A stretch of 64,000 nt of DNA from Anagrus nilaparvatae (taxonomy: Eukaryota; Arthropoda; Insecta; Hymenoptera; Mymaridae). Position 1 is the first letter of the stretch. Each line of letters opens with the position of its first letter. The notes below the pieces were generated by a model, which worked only from the letters and a program-made list of their open reading frames with translations, was not told where the DNA came from and ran no database searches. Where the stretch lies: contig JAKSXM010000237.1 of NCBI GenBank assembly GCA_022575985.1, positions 7,086,501 through 7,150,500 of the forward strand, given 5' to 3'. This document shows, piece by piece, positions 11,683-22,737 of this stretch. The position numbers and the translations under genes are program-made.

Positions 11683-11809
11683 AACAATTAGGTACATCAA
11701 TGGGGTGTACGCTCCAGCTCCAGCCGATGGACCACCGCCATCGACCGGAGCCACGAGAAAAGCGGTAGCGGCTCGAAACGCGACACCAGCAGCCAATGAG
11801 ACGAGCTGA
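11435..11809 (+). CDS. Overlapping ORF between pol and ORF3 of element 1
   Basis: This 124-codon frame overlaps the end of pol in another phase. Its second half (from about 11600, TPVIPTTTTEEAPTT) is Thr/Pro/Ala-rich and continues past the pol stop. Its TGA (11807-11809) overlaps the ATG of the next ORF at 11796. It may be the N-terminal part of ORF3 reached by frameshift or reinitiation, or a chance frame. I recognise no domain. Confidence 0.35.
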   Translation: MIPLSKSITQKTHKQIFFPAKTTMRGSFRGRPQISLQLLKKKEGDREEIQEAQDEEAAIMPLTPVIPTTTTEEAPTTSAVESRTIRYINGVYAPAPADGPPPSTGATRKAVAARNATPAANETS

Positions 11810-12521
11810 GCCCCTTCGTCGTCCTGACGTCCCACTCGCCCCTTCGCCGGATCTTCCTTCGCTTATGGCCCAAGTAATCGAAGCGCCCGTAGCGACAAAA
11901 CCGTCCGTCGATGTGAAACCCCAAGAACCTTACGTCCCGTATAGGGTTGCGGAATTGGCTTCAAGGCAATGGGAAGGTTTCCCATTGCACTCCTTCAAAG
12001 GCAAGACAACCGGGGTCAGGTATAGTCAATTGGTACCGGTAGAATTCGACCCAAGCGTAGACGCACCCCCGGGACAGTGCTTTAATTGCCAGCGCATAGG
12101 GCACTCGCGAAATAATTGCAAGTCAAAGCCGCAATCAGCACTAGTATGTGCTAACTGCGGCAGGAGGGGCGTTCACATATCGGAATGTCCGAGGTGCCGA
12201 AAGGCCCATCGTAGGTTCCTACACAGACAAGCCTCTCTTAAAGAGCAAAAAGAGGAGGAATGGAGTGCAATGACCTCGCAAGTTCACGCCCCCCACCATC
12301 CAATCCAATTATGGGAGCGGTATCCAGCCCTCTTCACAGCCCCGGTACAGGAGAACGACCAATGGTTCCCGCGTACCCTTTGGCCTAGAGAAGAAATTGA
12401 GCCGCTGCCAGAAGACATCATTAGCGCGATTAGAGAAGCTCAGTCGCTAGTAAGGATGAATCAGGATAAAATCATAAGATTCCTTCTTGCTTATTTCGAT
12501 TTGATAGAAAAGTTATACTAA
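11796..12521 (+). CDS. ORF3 of LTR element 1: zinc-knuckle protein of unknown role
   Basis: This intact 241-codon ORF lies directly downstream of pol and inside the LTRs. The first 85 residues are Pro-rich. Next comes a CCHC knuckle (C95, C98, H103, C108) and a second Cys/His cluster (C118, C121, H127, C131, with C134). A basic segment (RKAHRRFLHRQ) and an acidic or hydrophobic C-terminus follow. Gypsy elements normally carry envelope or nothing at this position. This protein has no signal peptide or membrane segment, so it is not an envelope. It resembles a second, nucleocapsid-like RNA-binding protein. A duplicated or captured gag fragment is one possible origin. Confidence 0.7.
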   Translation: MRRAEPLRRPDVPLAPSPDLPSLMAQVIEAPVATKPSVDVKPQEPYVPYRVAELASRQWEGFPLHSFKGKTTGVRYSQLVPVEFDPSVDAPPGQCFNCQRIGHSRNNCKSKPQSALVCANCGRRGVHISECPRCRKAHRRFLHRQASLKEQKEEEWSAMTSQVHAPHHPIQLWERYPALFTAPVQENDQWFPRTLWPREEIEPLPEDIISAIREAQSLVRMNQDKIIRFLLAYFDLIEKLY

Positions 12522-13537
12522 AAGCGTAACGCCGAAAGGCAGCCATGCGGTTAGCATAAAATTATTTTTTTTTCTCCTTTCTATTATTATACTCTAGTTT
12601 TTTTTTAATAAATACTCTTAATTTTTTTCACAAGGCTAAAATGTAGCAAATCAGCCATTTTGTTTTTTTTTGATTCGCCCAAAAGGCTTGATAATATTTA
12701 CTCCTTTGGTTTTCGCCCATAAGGCTTGAAGAGAATAACCAAAAATTAAATTCTTATTTTTTTATTACTAGTTAATCGCCCAAAAGGCTTGAAAAATACT
12801 ATATTCCTATATATTATTATTATATATTTTTACTTATATTTTTTTTGTTCATTATTAGCCCTGGTGGCTTAGATAATTAATGATATTTTTAATTTCAAGT
12901 ATTATTATTATTACCAATGTAACTGTATTATATTTTTATTTTATGTAAACATTATATATTTTTTTTTGTTGTCATAATCACCAAAGAGGGAAAATCACCC
13001 TCGGCTAGTCAAATAGACTTTAATAATTTAATAAAATTAATAATAATAATTACTCAAATTATTGCCTAACAATTAAATTCTACCTTGACCCAATTCCTAA
13101 TTCCTAATACCTATGCTTAGAAAATAAATTGGAGCAGTCACAGGAAGTAAGTAATGGTTGTTGTCAATATTCAGTAGAGTTAAAACTCACATTTTTTATT
13201 ATTACTATGAATATCATTTTTTTTTTCGCGTGAAGCACATAAATTCTACTCAACTGTTATTCCCTAGTAAGCCGGAAGTAAGTGTAAATATACTTAATCA
13301 ATTAATACTTTTGTATTACTAGCCAGATCTCTTAGGATTTCATTTTTTTTCTTTATCTAGTCATTGTTCATAAAATGTAAATTTTTGTAAATATGTAAAT
13401 AATATAGAGTAGGGCTTAGGAATGACCGGGTAGGTTTTTATGTTTCACGAGTGTGACAGACTTGAATAGAGCCAACAGTGGCTCCTCAGTAGTGGACTGA
13501 CATTGCTCCACAATGTCTCCTCTACTGGGGGGGCTAT
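12522..13537 (+). other. 3' untranslated region of element 1
   Basis: About 1 kb of AT-rich sequence with no ORF. Near 12674, 12714 and 12776 a short motif TCGCCCAAAAGGCTTGA (one copy with one change) is repeated three times, with a degenerate fourth (GCCCTGGTGGCTTAGA) near 12860. A G run at 13527-13533, four bases before the LTR, is the only polypurine-tract candidate. Confidence 0.6.
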
Positions 13538-14636
13538 TGTAACGAAGCATTTTCGCTACAAATGCACATATATATATTGCATTAATATGTATATATATAT
13601 ATGTGCATAAGCACGAAATAAGCCGCCCGTATACACACACAACCGACGGCAACTTATACTTTTTTTTTTAAATTGAAATTTATCGCCGCCTGGCCCAGGG
13701 GGCAGTAACCGGCGGTTAAGAAAAAGAAGATTCCTACGGCGCAAGTATGTTGCGCCGGAAGAACGAGGGAAGAAAAAAAAAAGAGATCAGAGTGCGTTCA
13801 GCTAGCAACAAGTACACGCACGGATATTATATCATTACGAGTGACTCCGGATTATTAAAAAATTTGCTAAAATTTTGGAACAAAAGTCACGTAAAGCCCT
13901 TCCGGTTCGTAATTAATCACATTTAATCAAATTGTTATAAAATAGTCGCGACTTAAAAGTAAAGTGTCATTAAATCATAAAGTGACTTATAAAAATTAGA
14001 AAAACACAATCAACAGCAGTCTTTCTTGAAGAAGCTTTTAGCAGCCGCCGAAGAGGTACAGAGTGGACTCCCTCGAGCGTAACCTGCAAAAATAAATAAT
14101 TCTACGAGAAGCCACAAGTCGTTGTCAAAGCATCAGCTGCAGCCGCCATCTCCGAGAGTTCTCCAAGAGTTCATCGAACCGGTAAAATATTACAAGTGCT
14201 TCGGGTTCAATGTGTGTGTGCGCAGTTCGGTTTCTTTAATAGTGTACAAAAATATTGTAAAAAGTTTATTATAAAATTATTAAGCCTAAAGGCTATTTTT
14301 CATATAAATTAAATAAAATTATTAAGTTTTTCATTATATTAAAATATTGGAGTTTAAGCTTTATTAGTGCATGTTCATGTGTTACCCATTAATTAGTTTA
14401 ACCCTTTATTTAGAACTCCGCCTACTTTCCGAGGAGATCGTTTCTTATGCAAGAGCTAGCCCAGTAACAAGGTAAGAGGTCAATCCCCCGTATTATCATT
14501 GTTATTATATAACAAGATTACCTGCGCGTGTCAGTTAAAAGGCGCTCTTATAAAAATTTATTAACTGACACCTGCTTGCCGAAAATAATAAATATAACTA
14601 AAGTAATTAAACTGACCCCAAAATAACCTCGTTATA
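13538..14636 (+). repeat. 3' LTR of element 1
   Basis: This is the 1099-bp copy of the 2388-3485 LTR, beginning TGTAACGAAG and ending GTTATA. It is followed by ATTC, matching the four bases before the 5' LTR. Confidence 0.93.
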
Positions 14637-15327
14637 ATTCTAAGTCCCTAAACCCGGATTATTCTAAGTCTCATTTGACCCCCTCCCCCCTTAAATAGGA
14701 CAAATTTGACCTCCCCCCCCCTTAAATAGGACAAATTTGACCCCCCTCCTTAAATCGGACAAATTTCAAAAACCAAAATTTGACCCATCACAATGGTTCC
14801 TCATTGAGTAACCAAAAAATATATCGTTACTTAATTATTTAAAAAAAATAAATAAATAAATTAAGGTTCTTTACCAGACAATTAAAATTACGGTATTTTG
14901 ACAGATCATTTTTCGTGGTAGCTTATTAAATAAAAAAAAAGTACGACAACGTCGCACAATGTTTGTAGGCACGCGATTTTATTTACATGATTATTATTAT
15001 TATATTATGCGTATATTTTAAACGACGACGTTGTCACCTTAAAATTTTCATCGGTTTTTTATTTTTTCTAAGTAAAATATCTTTTATACGAAAACCACAA
15101 TTTATTTAAAAATCGAATAGAAGTTTCTTCAATAATTAATTTACTTGTTGCAATTTTTTTTTTTTAAATCTATTGTTCAGTTTCGGCGTTGACAGAAAAT
15201 AAAAATCTCAAACCCGTGTTTTTTCACTCGGCTCCTATGCTTGCAATGTATAAGAATTCAACTTTGGAGCTTTGTATCTCCTAAACGAAAACCACAATTT
15301 TCTTAAAATTTTATTTTTATGTGTATT
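14637..15327. repeat. C-rich tandem repeats and inverted-repeat block
   Basis: From 14637 to about 14766, short units such as ATTCTAAGTCCCTAAA and about three copies of a 31-bp unit (TTGACCCCC, then TTAAATAGGACAAA) form a C-tract array. A block at about 14918-15215 recurs inverted at 23101-23410. Within it, GACAACGTCG (14945) and CGACGTTGTC (15026) are perfect inverted ends of a 91-bp segment. No gene is seen. Confidence 0.7.
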
Positions 15328-15435
15328 ATTATAATATAAAGCCCCTATAAAAATTTTAGCGATTTCTATTGTCGTCTAAATTACTGGTGAACTACCTTAA
15401 GAATTTTATTCCTTTTATATTTTCTTAAACTTTCA

Positions 15436-15875
15436 GGCCATAAATGTTGTGAGATGAAATTCTGTGGCCTAAGCTAAGTAAAAATTTAATTTAAGCAAAT
15501 GTATATTTCAAAATACTGATACTGATTAAATTAATAATGTTTTTAAAACTTTAATAAATTAAAGTATAATTAAAACTAAGTTAAGTCTTGTTGTTTCCTA
15601 ATCACAAGCTCATCTGAATTTGAAGTTTTTGAGTCCAGAAAATAAGGTTTTTAAGATTAAAATTTATTTGATTTCCTTACAATATTCCTAATGGATCTAC
15701 TTTTTACATATAATTCAACTTTCGGCCCATAAATGTTGTGAGATGAAATTTTATGGCCTAAGCTAAGTAAAATTTTATTTCAGCAAAAATATTAATTCCT
15801 AATAAATATATTATAACTTTTGGGCCATAAATGCTGTGAGATGAAATTATACGGCCTAAGCTAAGTAAATTTTTA
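15436..15875. repeat. Three copies of a GGCCATAA...TTATGGCC-type hairpin motif
   Basis: At about 15436, 15723 and 15821 the sequence reads GGCCATAAATGTTGTGAGAT, then GAAATT and a complementary TTATGGCC-type arm. The arm is followed by TAAGCTAAGTAAA. The arms can fold into a short hairpin. Diverged copies occur at about 48180 and 48290, and inverted copies in the right arm at about 22205, 22305 and 22595. Confidence 0.7.
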
Positions 15876-16054
15876 TTTCAGCAAAAGTTTACAGTAAATA
15901 GATAATTTTTCTTATACAGTGCTGTACTTTAAATATAATTAGCTTATAACAATTTATTATCTTCAGAAACTGCTTAACTTGCCAGGCCCCTAAATAACCA
16001 TTTTATCGGTGGAAAATTAAAATAAAATTAAAGAATAGTACATTTTTAACCAAG

Positions 16055-16157
16055 GGAGCAAAAAAAAAGAATGGCCCAGATCGCACGTTAATTAGCATTT
16101 GAGGCGAAGTCGAGGATGGTAAACTGCGATCTGGGGTATTCTTTTTTTGTTCCCATG
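16055..16157. repeat. Long imperfect palindrome
   Basis: The left arm (about 16055-16090, with GAATGGCCCAGATCGCA) pairs with the right arm (about 16123-16157, with TGCGATCTGGGGTATTC). The stem is about 34 bp with a few mismatches and the spacer about 33 bp. An inverted copy lies at about 21908-22012. Confidence 0.75.
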
Positions 16158-16512
16158 GACAAAACGAAATTTTTCTTTCTCAGGCGTTTTTTTCGATCTC
16201 GTTGCGGGGCGAAAAAAGTGTTTTCGACCTGCTAGGAAGAAAATCTTTTTTATAGATTTATGCTTAATTTAGATGTATGCAAAATAATTATTATTTGGTT
16301 AAAGCTATTATGGGCGTAACTACTTTTAAGTTAATGGTCATAGTAACTACGTTTAAGTTAACGGGTTTAATTTCCTTCTTTCACTCGTTATCCTCTTCTA
16401 AAAAAAAATGTCGATTTAAAAAAAAGGTATTTCCTGGAAAATCACGTTAATGAATATTTTTACTACTCATCTATGACTGAAATTTTGTTTTTAATGCAAA
16501 CCATTAATCCTA

Positions 16513-17696
16513 TCCTATATATATATAAATCTTTAATTATGTGTGTGTGTGTGTCCGAAATGAGTAAACTAGAACGCGATAAAAGTTAGAGACGCGGGGT
16601 TTACGGCAAAAGATGGCAATAATTACGGGTCAAAACATAGGCTACGTTTCGTTTCGATTAATAACGACAAAAATTTTTTATGTTGAAAAAACTGAATTTT
16701 CAAGAAAAAAATTTTTATCAATTTTAAAAAAAAAACAAAAAAAACAAAAAATCGAGGAAAAATTTTACTATCAAAAAGAAGTTCATTCGATTCGGGTATA
16801 TTTTTTACGTATCCACCTAAATTTTCAAGGTGATCGGCTCGATCTGTTAAAAGATACAATAATTTTTCGAAAATTATAAAAGTTTAGGACTAATCCTATA
16901 TATATATAAATCTTTAATTATGTGTGTATGTGTGTGTGTGTGCGAGCGCGATAAACGAGAACACGATAAAAGCTACAGACATGGGGTTTACGGCAAAAGA
17001 CGGCAAAAATTACGGGTCAAAACATAGGCTAGGATTTATTTCCATTGATAACGACAAAAATTTTTATGTTGAAAAAACTGAATTTTTAAGAAAAAAATTT
17101 TTATAAAATTTAAAAAAAAAACCAAAAAAACAAAAAACCGAGGAAAAATTTTACTATCAAAAAGAAGTTCATTCGATTCGGGTATATTTTTTACGTATCC
17201 ACCTAAATTTTCAAGGTGATCGGTTCGATCTGTCAAAAGATACAATAATTTTTCGAAAATTATAAAAGTTTAGGACTAATCCTATCCTATATATATAAAT
17301 CTTTAATTTTGTATGTTTGTTTGTCCGAAATTGGTAAACTAGAACGCGATAAAAGTTAGAGACGCGGGGTTTACGGCAAAAGACGGCAAAAATTACGGGT
17401 CAAAACATAGGCTAGGTTTTATTTCGATTGATAACGACAAAAATTTTTTATGTTGAAAAAACTGAATTTCTAAGAAAAAAATTTTTATCAAATTTTCAAA
17501 AAAAACAAAAAAAACGGAAAACCGAGGAAACATTTTACTAAATAAAAGAATTTTATTCGAATCCGGCATATTTTTTACGTATCCATCTAAATTTTCAAGC
17601 TAATCGGCTCGATCTGTCAAAAGTTACAATCATTTTTCAAAAATTATAAAAGTTTAGGACTAATCCTATCCTATCCTATCCTATTCTATCCTATCT

Positions 17697-17727
<31 letters not shown>

Positions 17728-18950
17728 TATATGCCGATAGAGAATTTTTTTAGTTTGATAGGATTGACTAGACGATAATAGCTAGAAAGACGCGGTTTGC
17801 GGGAAAAAACGCGGAAAACTTGCAGAAGTGACATAGGCTATACAGGATTTCGATTGATGCGAAAGAAAATTTTTGCCGCCAAAAAAACGATTGTTCAAAA
17901 AAATGATCATTTTTTATGTTTTCTGGGCCAAATCACCATTATGTATGTATGCCCGAACGCGATAAACTAGACCACAATAAAAGCTAGAAATATCGGGTTT
18001 ACGGCAAAAGACGGCAAAAATTACCGGTCAAAACATAGGCTTGGTTTCATTTCAATTAATTGGAACAAAAATTTTGTATGTTGAAAAAACTGAATTTCCA
18101 AAAAAAAATTTTCATGCAATTTAAAAAAAAAAACCTAAAAATCTGAGAACTAAGAAAAAATTTTACTGTGGCAAAGTCTTTCATTCCATTTGGGAATATT
18201 TTTTACGATTGCACCTAAATTTTGGAGTGAATCGGTTGGATCTGTAAAAATTTACAATAATTTTTCAAAAATATAAAAAGTTTTGGACTAATCCTACTAA
18301 TAGCGTTAGAGAATTTTTTAAGTTTGATGATCACGCCTAGACGAAGTTAGCTAGAAAGACGCGGTTTGCAGCAAAAAACGAGAAAATATTTCAGGAGTGT
18401 CATAGGTTTTATAGGATTTAGATTGATGCGAAAGAAAATTTTTGTCGCCAAAAAAACGTTTTTTCAATGATCATTTTTGATGTTTTCGTAAATTTTCAAA
18501 AAATCGTAATTAACTTAAAAAATTGAAATTTTTTTGGAATCAGAAAAGTTTTTATATGATTTAGAATTGTTATTTATGTGTCCACCTAAATTTTCAAGCA
18601 AATCGGTTTGATATTTCCAGAGTTACATATATTTTTTAGCATAAAATTTGGATTTCAAATTCATATATTTATATATATTTATAAGTTATTATATATACAC
18701 TTGTGGATCCTATGGAAGGGTAGCTAAGCTTTGTATTGCTGATTACTAATTATCTGTCTGGGTTCATATGCCCGTAATTTTTATGATTTAGTAAATTTTA
18801 GATAATACTTTGGGTAAAAAAAGATTATTTTACAAAATATAGAGTAACCTAAAACAACATATTTTTTGAAAAATAAAGCCGCAGGGGTCCAGGGGGGCGC
18901 AGCCCCCATGGTGGCTGCCGGGGCGAGCGAAGCGAGCCGGAGGCAGCTAG
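16513..18950 (+). mobile_element. Non-autonomous Helitron, tandem copy 1
   Basis: The 5' end is TCCTATATATATATAAATC, and the 3' end is GGCAGCTAG followed by T. The TC start and CTAG|T end are Helitron hallmarks. Just inside the end are two GC-rich inverted repeats: GGGGGGCGCAGCCCCC at 18892-18907, and GCTGCCGG (18914) pairing with CCGGAGGCAGC (18937-18947). There is no Rep/helicase ORF. Five diverged 5'-terminal-like monomers of about 200-390 bp make up most of the body, starting near 16513, 16889, 17278, 17735 and 17940, with a sixth partial one near 18300. The short ORFs in it are incidental. Confidence 0.85.
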
Positions 18951-21375
18951 TATATATATAAATCTTTAATTATGTGTGTGTGTGTGTCCGAAATGAGTAA
19001 ACTAGAACGCGATAAAAGTTAGAGACGCGGGGTTTACGGCAAAAGATGGCAATAATTACGGGTCAAAACATAGGCTACGTTTCGTTTCGATTAATAACGA
19101 CAAAAATTTTTTATGTTGAAAAAACTGAATTTTCAAGAAAAAAATTTTTATCAATTTTAAAAAAAAAACAAAAAAAACAAAAAATCGAGGAAAAATTTTA
19201 CTATCAAAAAGAAGTTCATTCGATTCGGGTATATTTTTTACGTATCCACCTAAATTTTCAAGGTGATCGGCTCGATCTGTTAAAAGATACAATAATTTTT
19301 CGAAAATTATAAAAGTTTAGGACTAATCCTATATATATATATAAATCTTTAATTATGTGTGTATGTGTGTGTGTGTGCGAGCGCGATAAACGAGAACACG
19401 ATAAAAGCTACAGACATGGGGTTTACGGCAAAAGACGGCAAAAATTACGGGTCAAAACATAGGCTAGGATTTATTTCCATTGATAACGACAAAAATTTTT
19501 ATGTTGAAAAAACTGAATTTTTAAGAAAAAAATTTTTATAAAATTTAAAAAAAAAACCAAAAAAACAAAAAACCGAGGAAAAATTTTACTATCAAAAAGA
19601 AGTTCATTCGATTCGGGTATATTTTTTACGTATCCACCTAAATTTTCAAGGTGATCGGTTCGATCTGTCAAAAGATACAATAATTTTTCGAAAATTATAA
19701 AAGTTTAGGACTAATCCTATCCTATATATATAAATCTTTAATTTTGTATGTTTGTTTGTCCGAAATTGGTAAACTAGAACGCGATAAAAGTTAGAGACGC
19801 GGGGTTTACGGCAAAAGACGGCAAAAATTACGGGTCAAAACATAGGCTAGGTTTTATTTCGATTGATAACGACAAAAATTTTTTATGTTGAAAAAACTGA
19901 ATTTCTAAGAAAAAAATTTTTATCAAATTTTCAAAAAAAACAAAAAAAACGGAAAACCGAGGAAACATTTTACTAAATAAAAGAATTTTATTCGAATCCG
20001 GCATATTTTTTACGTATCCATCTAAATTTTCAAGCTAATCGGCTCGATCTGTCAAAAGTTACAATCATTTTTCAAAAATTATAAAAGTTTAGGACTAATC
20101 CTATCCTATCCTATCCTATTCTATCCTATCTATATCTATATCTATATATATATATATGCCGATAGAGAATTTTTTTAGTTTGATAGGATTGACTAGACGA
20201 TAATAGCTAGAAAGACGCGGTTTGCGGGAAAAAACGCGGAAAACTTGCAGAAGTGACATAGGCTATACAGGATTTCGATTGATGCGAAAGAAAATTTTTG
20301 CCGCCAAAAAAACGATTGTTCAAAAAAATGATCATTTTTTATGTTTTCTGGGCCAAATCACCATTATGTATGTATGCCCGAACGCGATAAACTAGACCAC
20401 AATAAAAGCTAGAAATATCGGGTTTACGGCAAAAGACGGCAAAAATTACCGGTCAAAACATAGGCTTGGTTTCATTTCAATTAATTGGAACAAAAATTTT
20501 GTATGTTGAAAAAACTGAATTTCCAAAAAAAAATTTTCATGCAATTTAAAAAAAAAAACCTAAAAATCTGAGAACTAAGAAAAAATTTTACTGTGGCAAA
20601 GTCTTTCATTCCATTTGGGAATATTTTTTACGATTGCACCTAAATTTTGGAGTGAATCGGTTGGATCTGTAAAAATTTACAATAATTTTTCAAAAATATA
20701 AAAAGTTTTGGACTAATCCTACTAATAGCGTTAGAGAATTTTTTAAGTTTGATGATCACGCCTAGACGAAGTTAGCTAGAAAGACGCGGTTTGCAGCAAA
20801 AAACGAGAAAATATTTCAGGAGTGTCATAGGTTTTATAGGATTTAGATTGATGCGAAAGAAAATTTTTGTCGCCAAAAAAACGTTTTTTCAATGATCATT
20901 TTTGATGTTTTCGTAAATTTTCAAAAAATCGTAATTAACTTAAAAAATTGAAATTTTTTTGGAATCAGAAAAGTTTTTATATGATTTAGAATTGTTATTT
21001 ATGTGTCCACCTAAATTTTCAAGCAAATCGGTTTGATATTTCCAGAGTTACATATATTTTTTAGCATAAAATTTGGATTTCAAATTCATATATTTATATA
21101 TATTTATAAGTTATTATATATACACTTGTGGATCCTATGGAAGGGTAGCTAAGCTTTGTATTGCTGATTACTAATTATCTGTCTGGGTTCATATGCCCGT
21201 AATTTTTATGATTTAGTAAATTTTAGATAATACTTTGGGTAAAAAAAGATTATTTTACAAAATATAGAGTAACCTAAAACAACATATTTTTTGAAAAATA
21301 AAGCCGCAGGGGTCCAGGGGGGCGCAGCCCCCATGGTGGCTGCCGGGGCGAGCGAAGCGAGCCGGAGGCAGCTAG
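18951..21375 (+). mobile_element. Non-autonomous Helitron, tandem copy 2
   Basis: This is a near-exact repeat of copy 1, starting head-to-tail immediately after its CTAG but without the first TCC. It ends CTAG at 21375 followed by T. The only clear differences are lengths of TA and TATC runs. The GC-rich terminal hairpins are repeated at about 21317-21372. It carries no coding capacity. Confidence 0.85.
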
Positions 21376-21564
21376 TTTGTTTATAATCCTTAAAGTCATA
21401 TTTCAAGAACTTTGTTTTATAATGAAAAATCATTTTCATAGACAAGATTTTTACTTTTGATGATATTCTTAATATATGTTTTTAATATATCCTTACAATA
21501 TTTTTAAATAATTGCTAATTTATTTAATATCTTTATAAAGTAAAATTTTAATTCAATTTTAAAT
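21376..21564. other. Unique spacer between Helitron and right inverted arm
   Basis: This is about 190 bp of AT-rich sequence with no match seen in the left arm. It contains no ORF or recognisable repeat. Confidence 0.5.
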
Positions 21565-22737
21565 CAAAATTTCAGTCATAGATGAGTAGTAAAAATATTC
21601 ATTAACGTGATTTTCCAGGAAATACCTTTTTTTTAAATCGACATTTTTTTTTAGAAGAGGATAACGAGTGAAAGAAGGAAATTAAACCCGTTAACTTAAA
21701 CGTAGTTACTATGACCATTAACTTAAAAGTAGTTACGCCCATAATAGCTTTAACCAAATAATAATTATTTTGCATACATCTAAATTAAGCATAAATCTAT
21801 AAAAAAGATTTTCTTCCTAGCAGGTCGAAAACACTTTTTTCGCCCCGCAACGAGATCGAAAAAAACGCGTTTTCACCCCACTGAGAAAGAAAAATTTCGT
21901 TTTGTCCATGGGAACAAAAAAAGAATACCCCAGATCGCAGTTTACCATCCTCGACTTCGCCTCAAATGCTAATTAACGTGCGATCTGGGCCATTCTTTTT
22001 TTTTGCTCCCTTGGTTAAAAATGTACTATTCTTTAATTTTATTTTAATTTTCCACCGATAAAATGGTTATTTAGGGGCCTGGCAAGTTAAGCAGTTTCTG
22101 AAGATAATAAATTGTTATAAGCTAATTATATTTAAAGTACAGCACTGTATAAGAAAAATTATCTATTTACTGTAAACTTTTGCTGAAATAAAAATTTACT
22201 TAGCTTAGGCCATATAATTTCATCTCACAGCATTTATGGCCCAAAAGTTATAATATATTTATTAGGAATTAATATTTTTGCTGAAATAAAATTTTACTTA
22301 GCTTAGGCCATAAAATTTCATCTCACAACATTTATGGGCCGAAAGTTGAATTATATGTAAAAAGTAGATCCATTAGGAATATTGTAAGGAAATCAAATAA
22401 ATTTTAATCTTAAAAACCTTATTTTCTGGACTCAAAAACTTCAAATTCAGATGAGCTTGTGATTAGGAAACAACAAGACTTAACTTAGTTTTAATTATAC
22501 TTTAATTTATTAAAGTTTTAAAAACATTTTTAATTTAATCAGTATCAGTATTTTGAAATATACATTTGCTTAAATTAAATTTTTACTTAGCTTAGGCCAC
22601 AGAATTTCATCTCACAACATTTATGGCCTGAAAGTTTAAGAAAATATAAAAGGAATAAAATTCTTAAGGTAGTTCACCAGTAATTTAGACGACAATAGAA
22701 ATCGCTAAAATTTTTATAGGGGCTTTATATTATAATG
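21565..22737. repeat. Right arm of large inverted duplication
   Basis: Reverse-complement copy of 15328-16487. It retains the three hairpin motifs and the long palindrome. At its outer edge (22737) it joins a different neighbour than the left arm does, showing a rearrangement as well as an inversion. Confidence 0.85.

Larger units (their letters stand above)
2388..14636 (+). mobile_element. Gypsy-type LTR retrotransposon (element 1), full length but defective
   Basis: This 12.2-kb element is bounded by near-identical LTRs and a 4-bp target duplication (ATTC before 2388 and after 14636). The order is 5' LTR, primer-binding site, 1.9-kb leader, gag, protease, RT, RNase H, integrase, an extra zinc-knuckle ORF, 3' UTR and 3' LTR. 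Integrase downstream of RT/RNase H places it in the Ty3/Gypsy class. No envelope-like ORF was recognised. Pol carries two nonsense codons, one single-base frameshift and one internal deletion, so this copy cannot make full-length Pol. Confidence 0.92.
15328..16487. repeat. Left arm of large inverted duplication
   Basis: This 1.16-kb block is repeated in reverse orientation at about 21565-22737 with few differences, one being an 11-bp indel near 16185. It contains three copies of a hairpin-forming motif (15436, 15723 and 15821) and a long imperfect palindrome (16055-16157). No ORF is seen. Confidence 0.85.

Noticed and set aside
16613..19680. Repeated small ORFs of 60-88 codons inside the Helitrons
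   Set aside because: They are the same AT-rich monomers read in several frames, Lys/Phe-rich, with no Rep or helicase motif.
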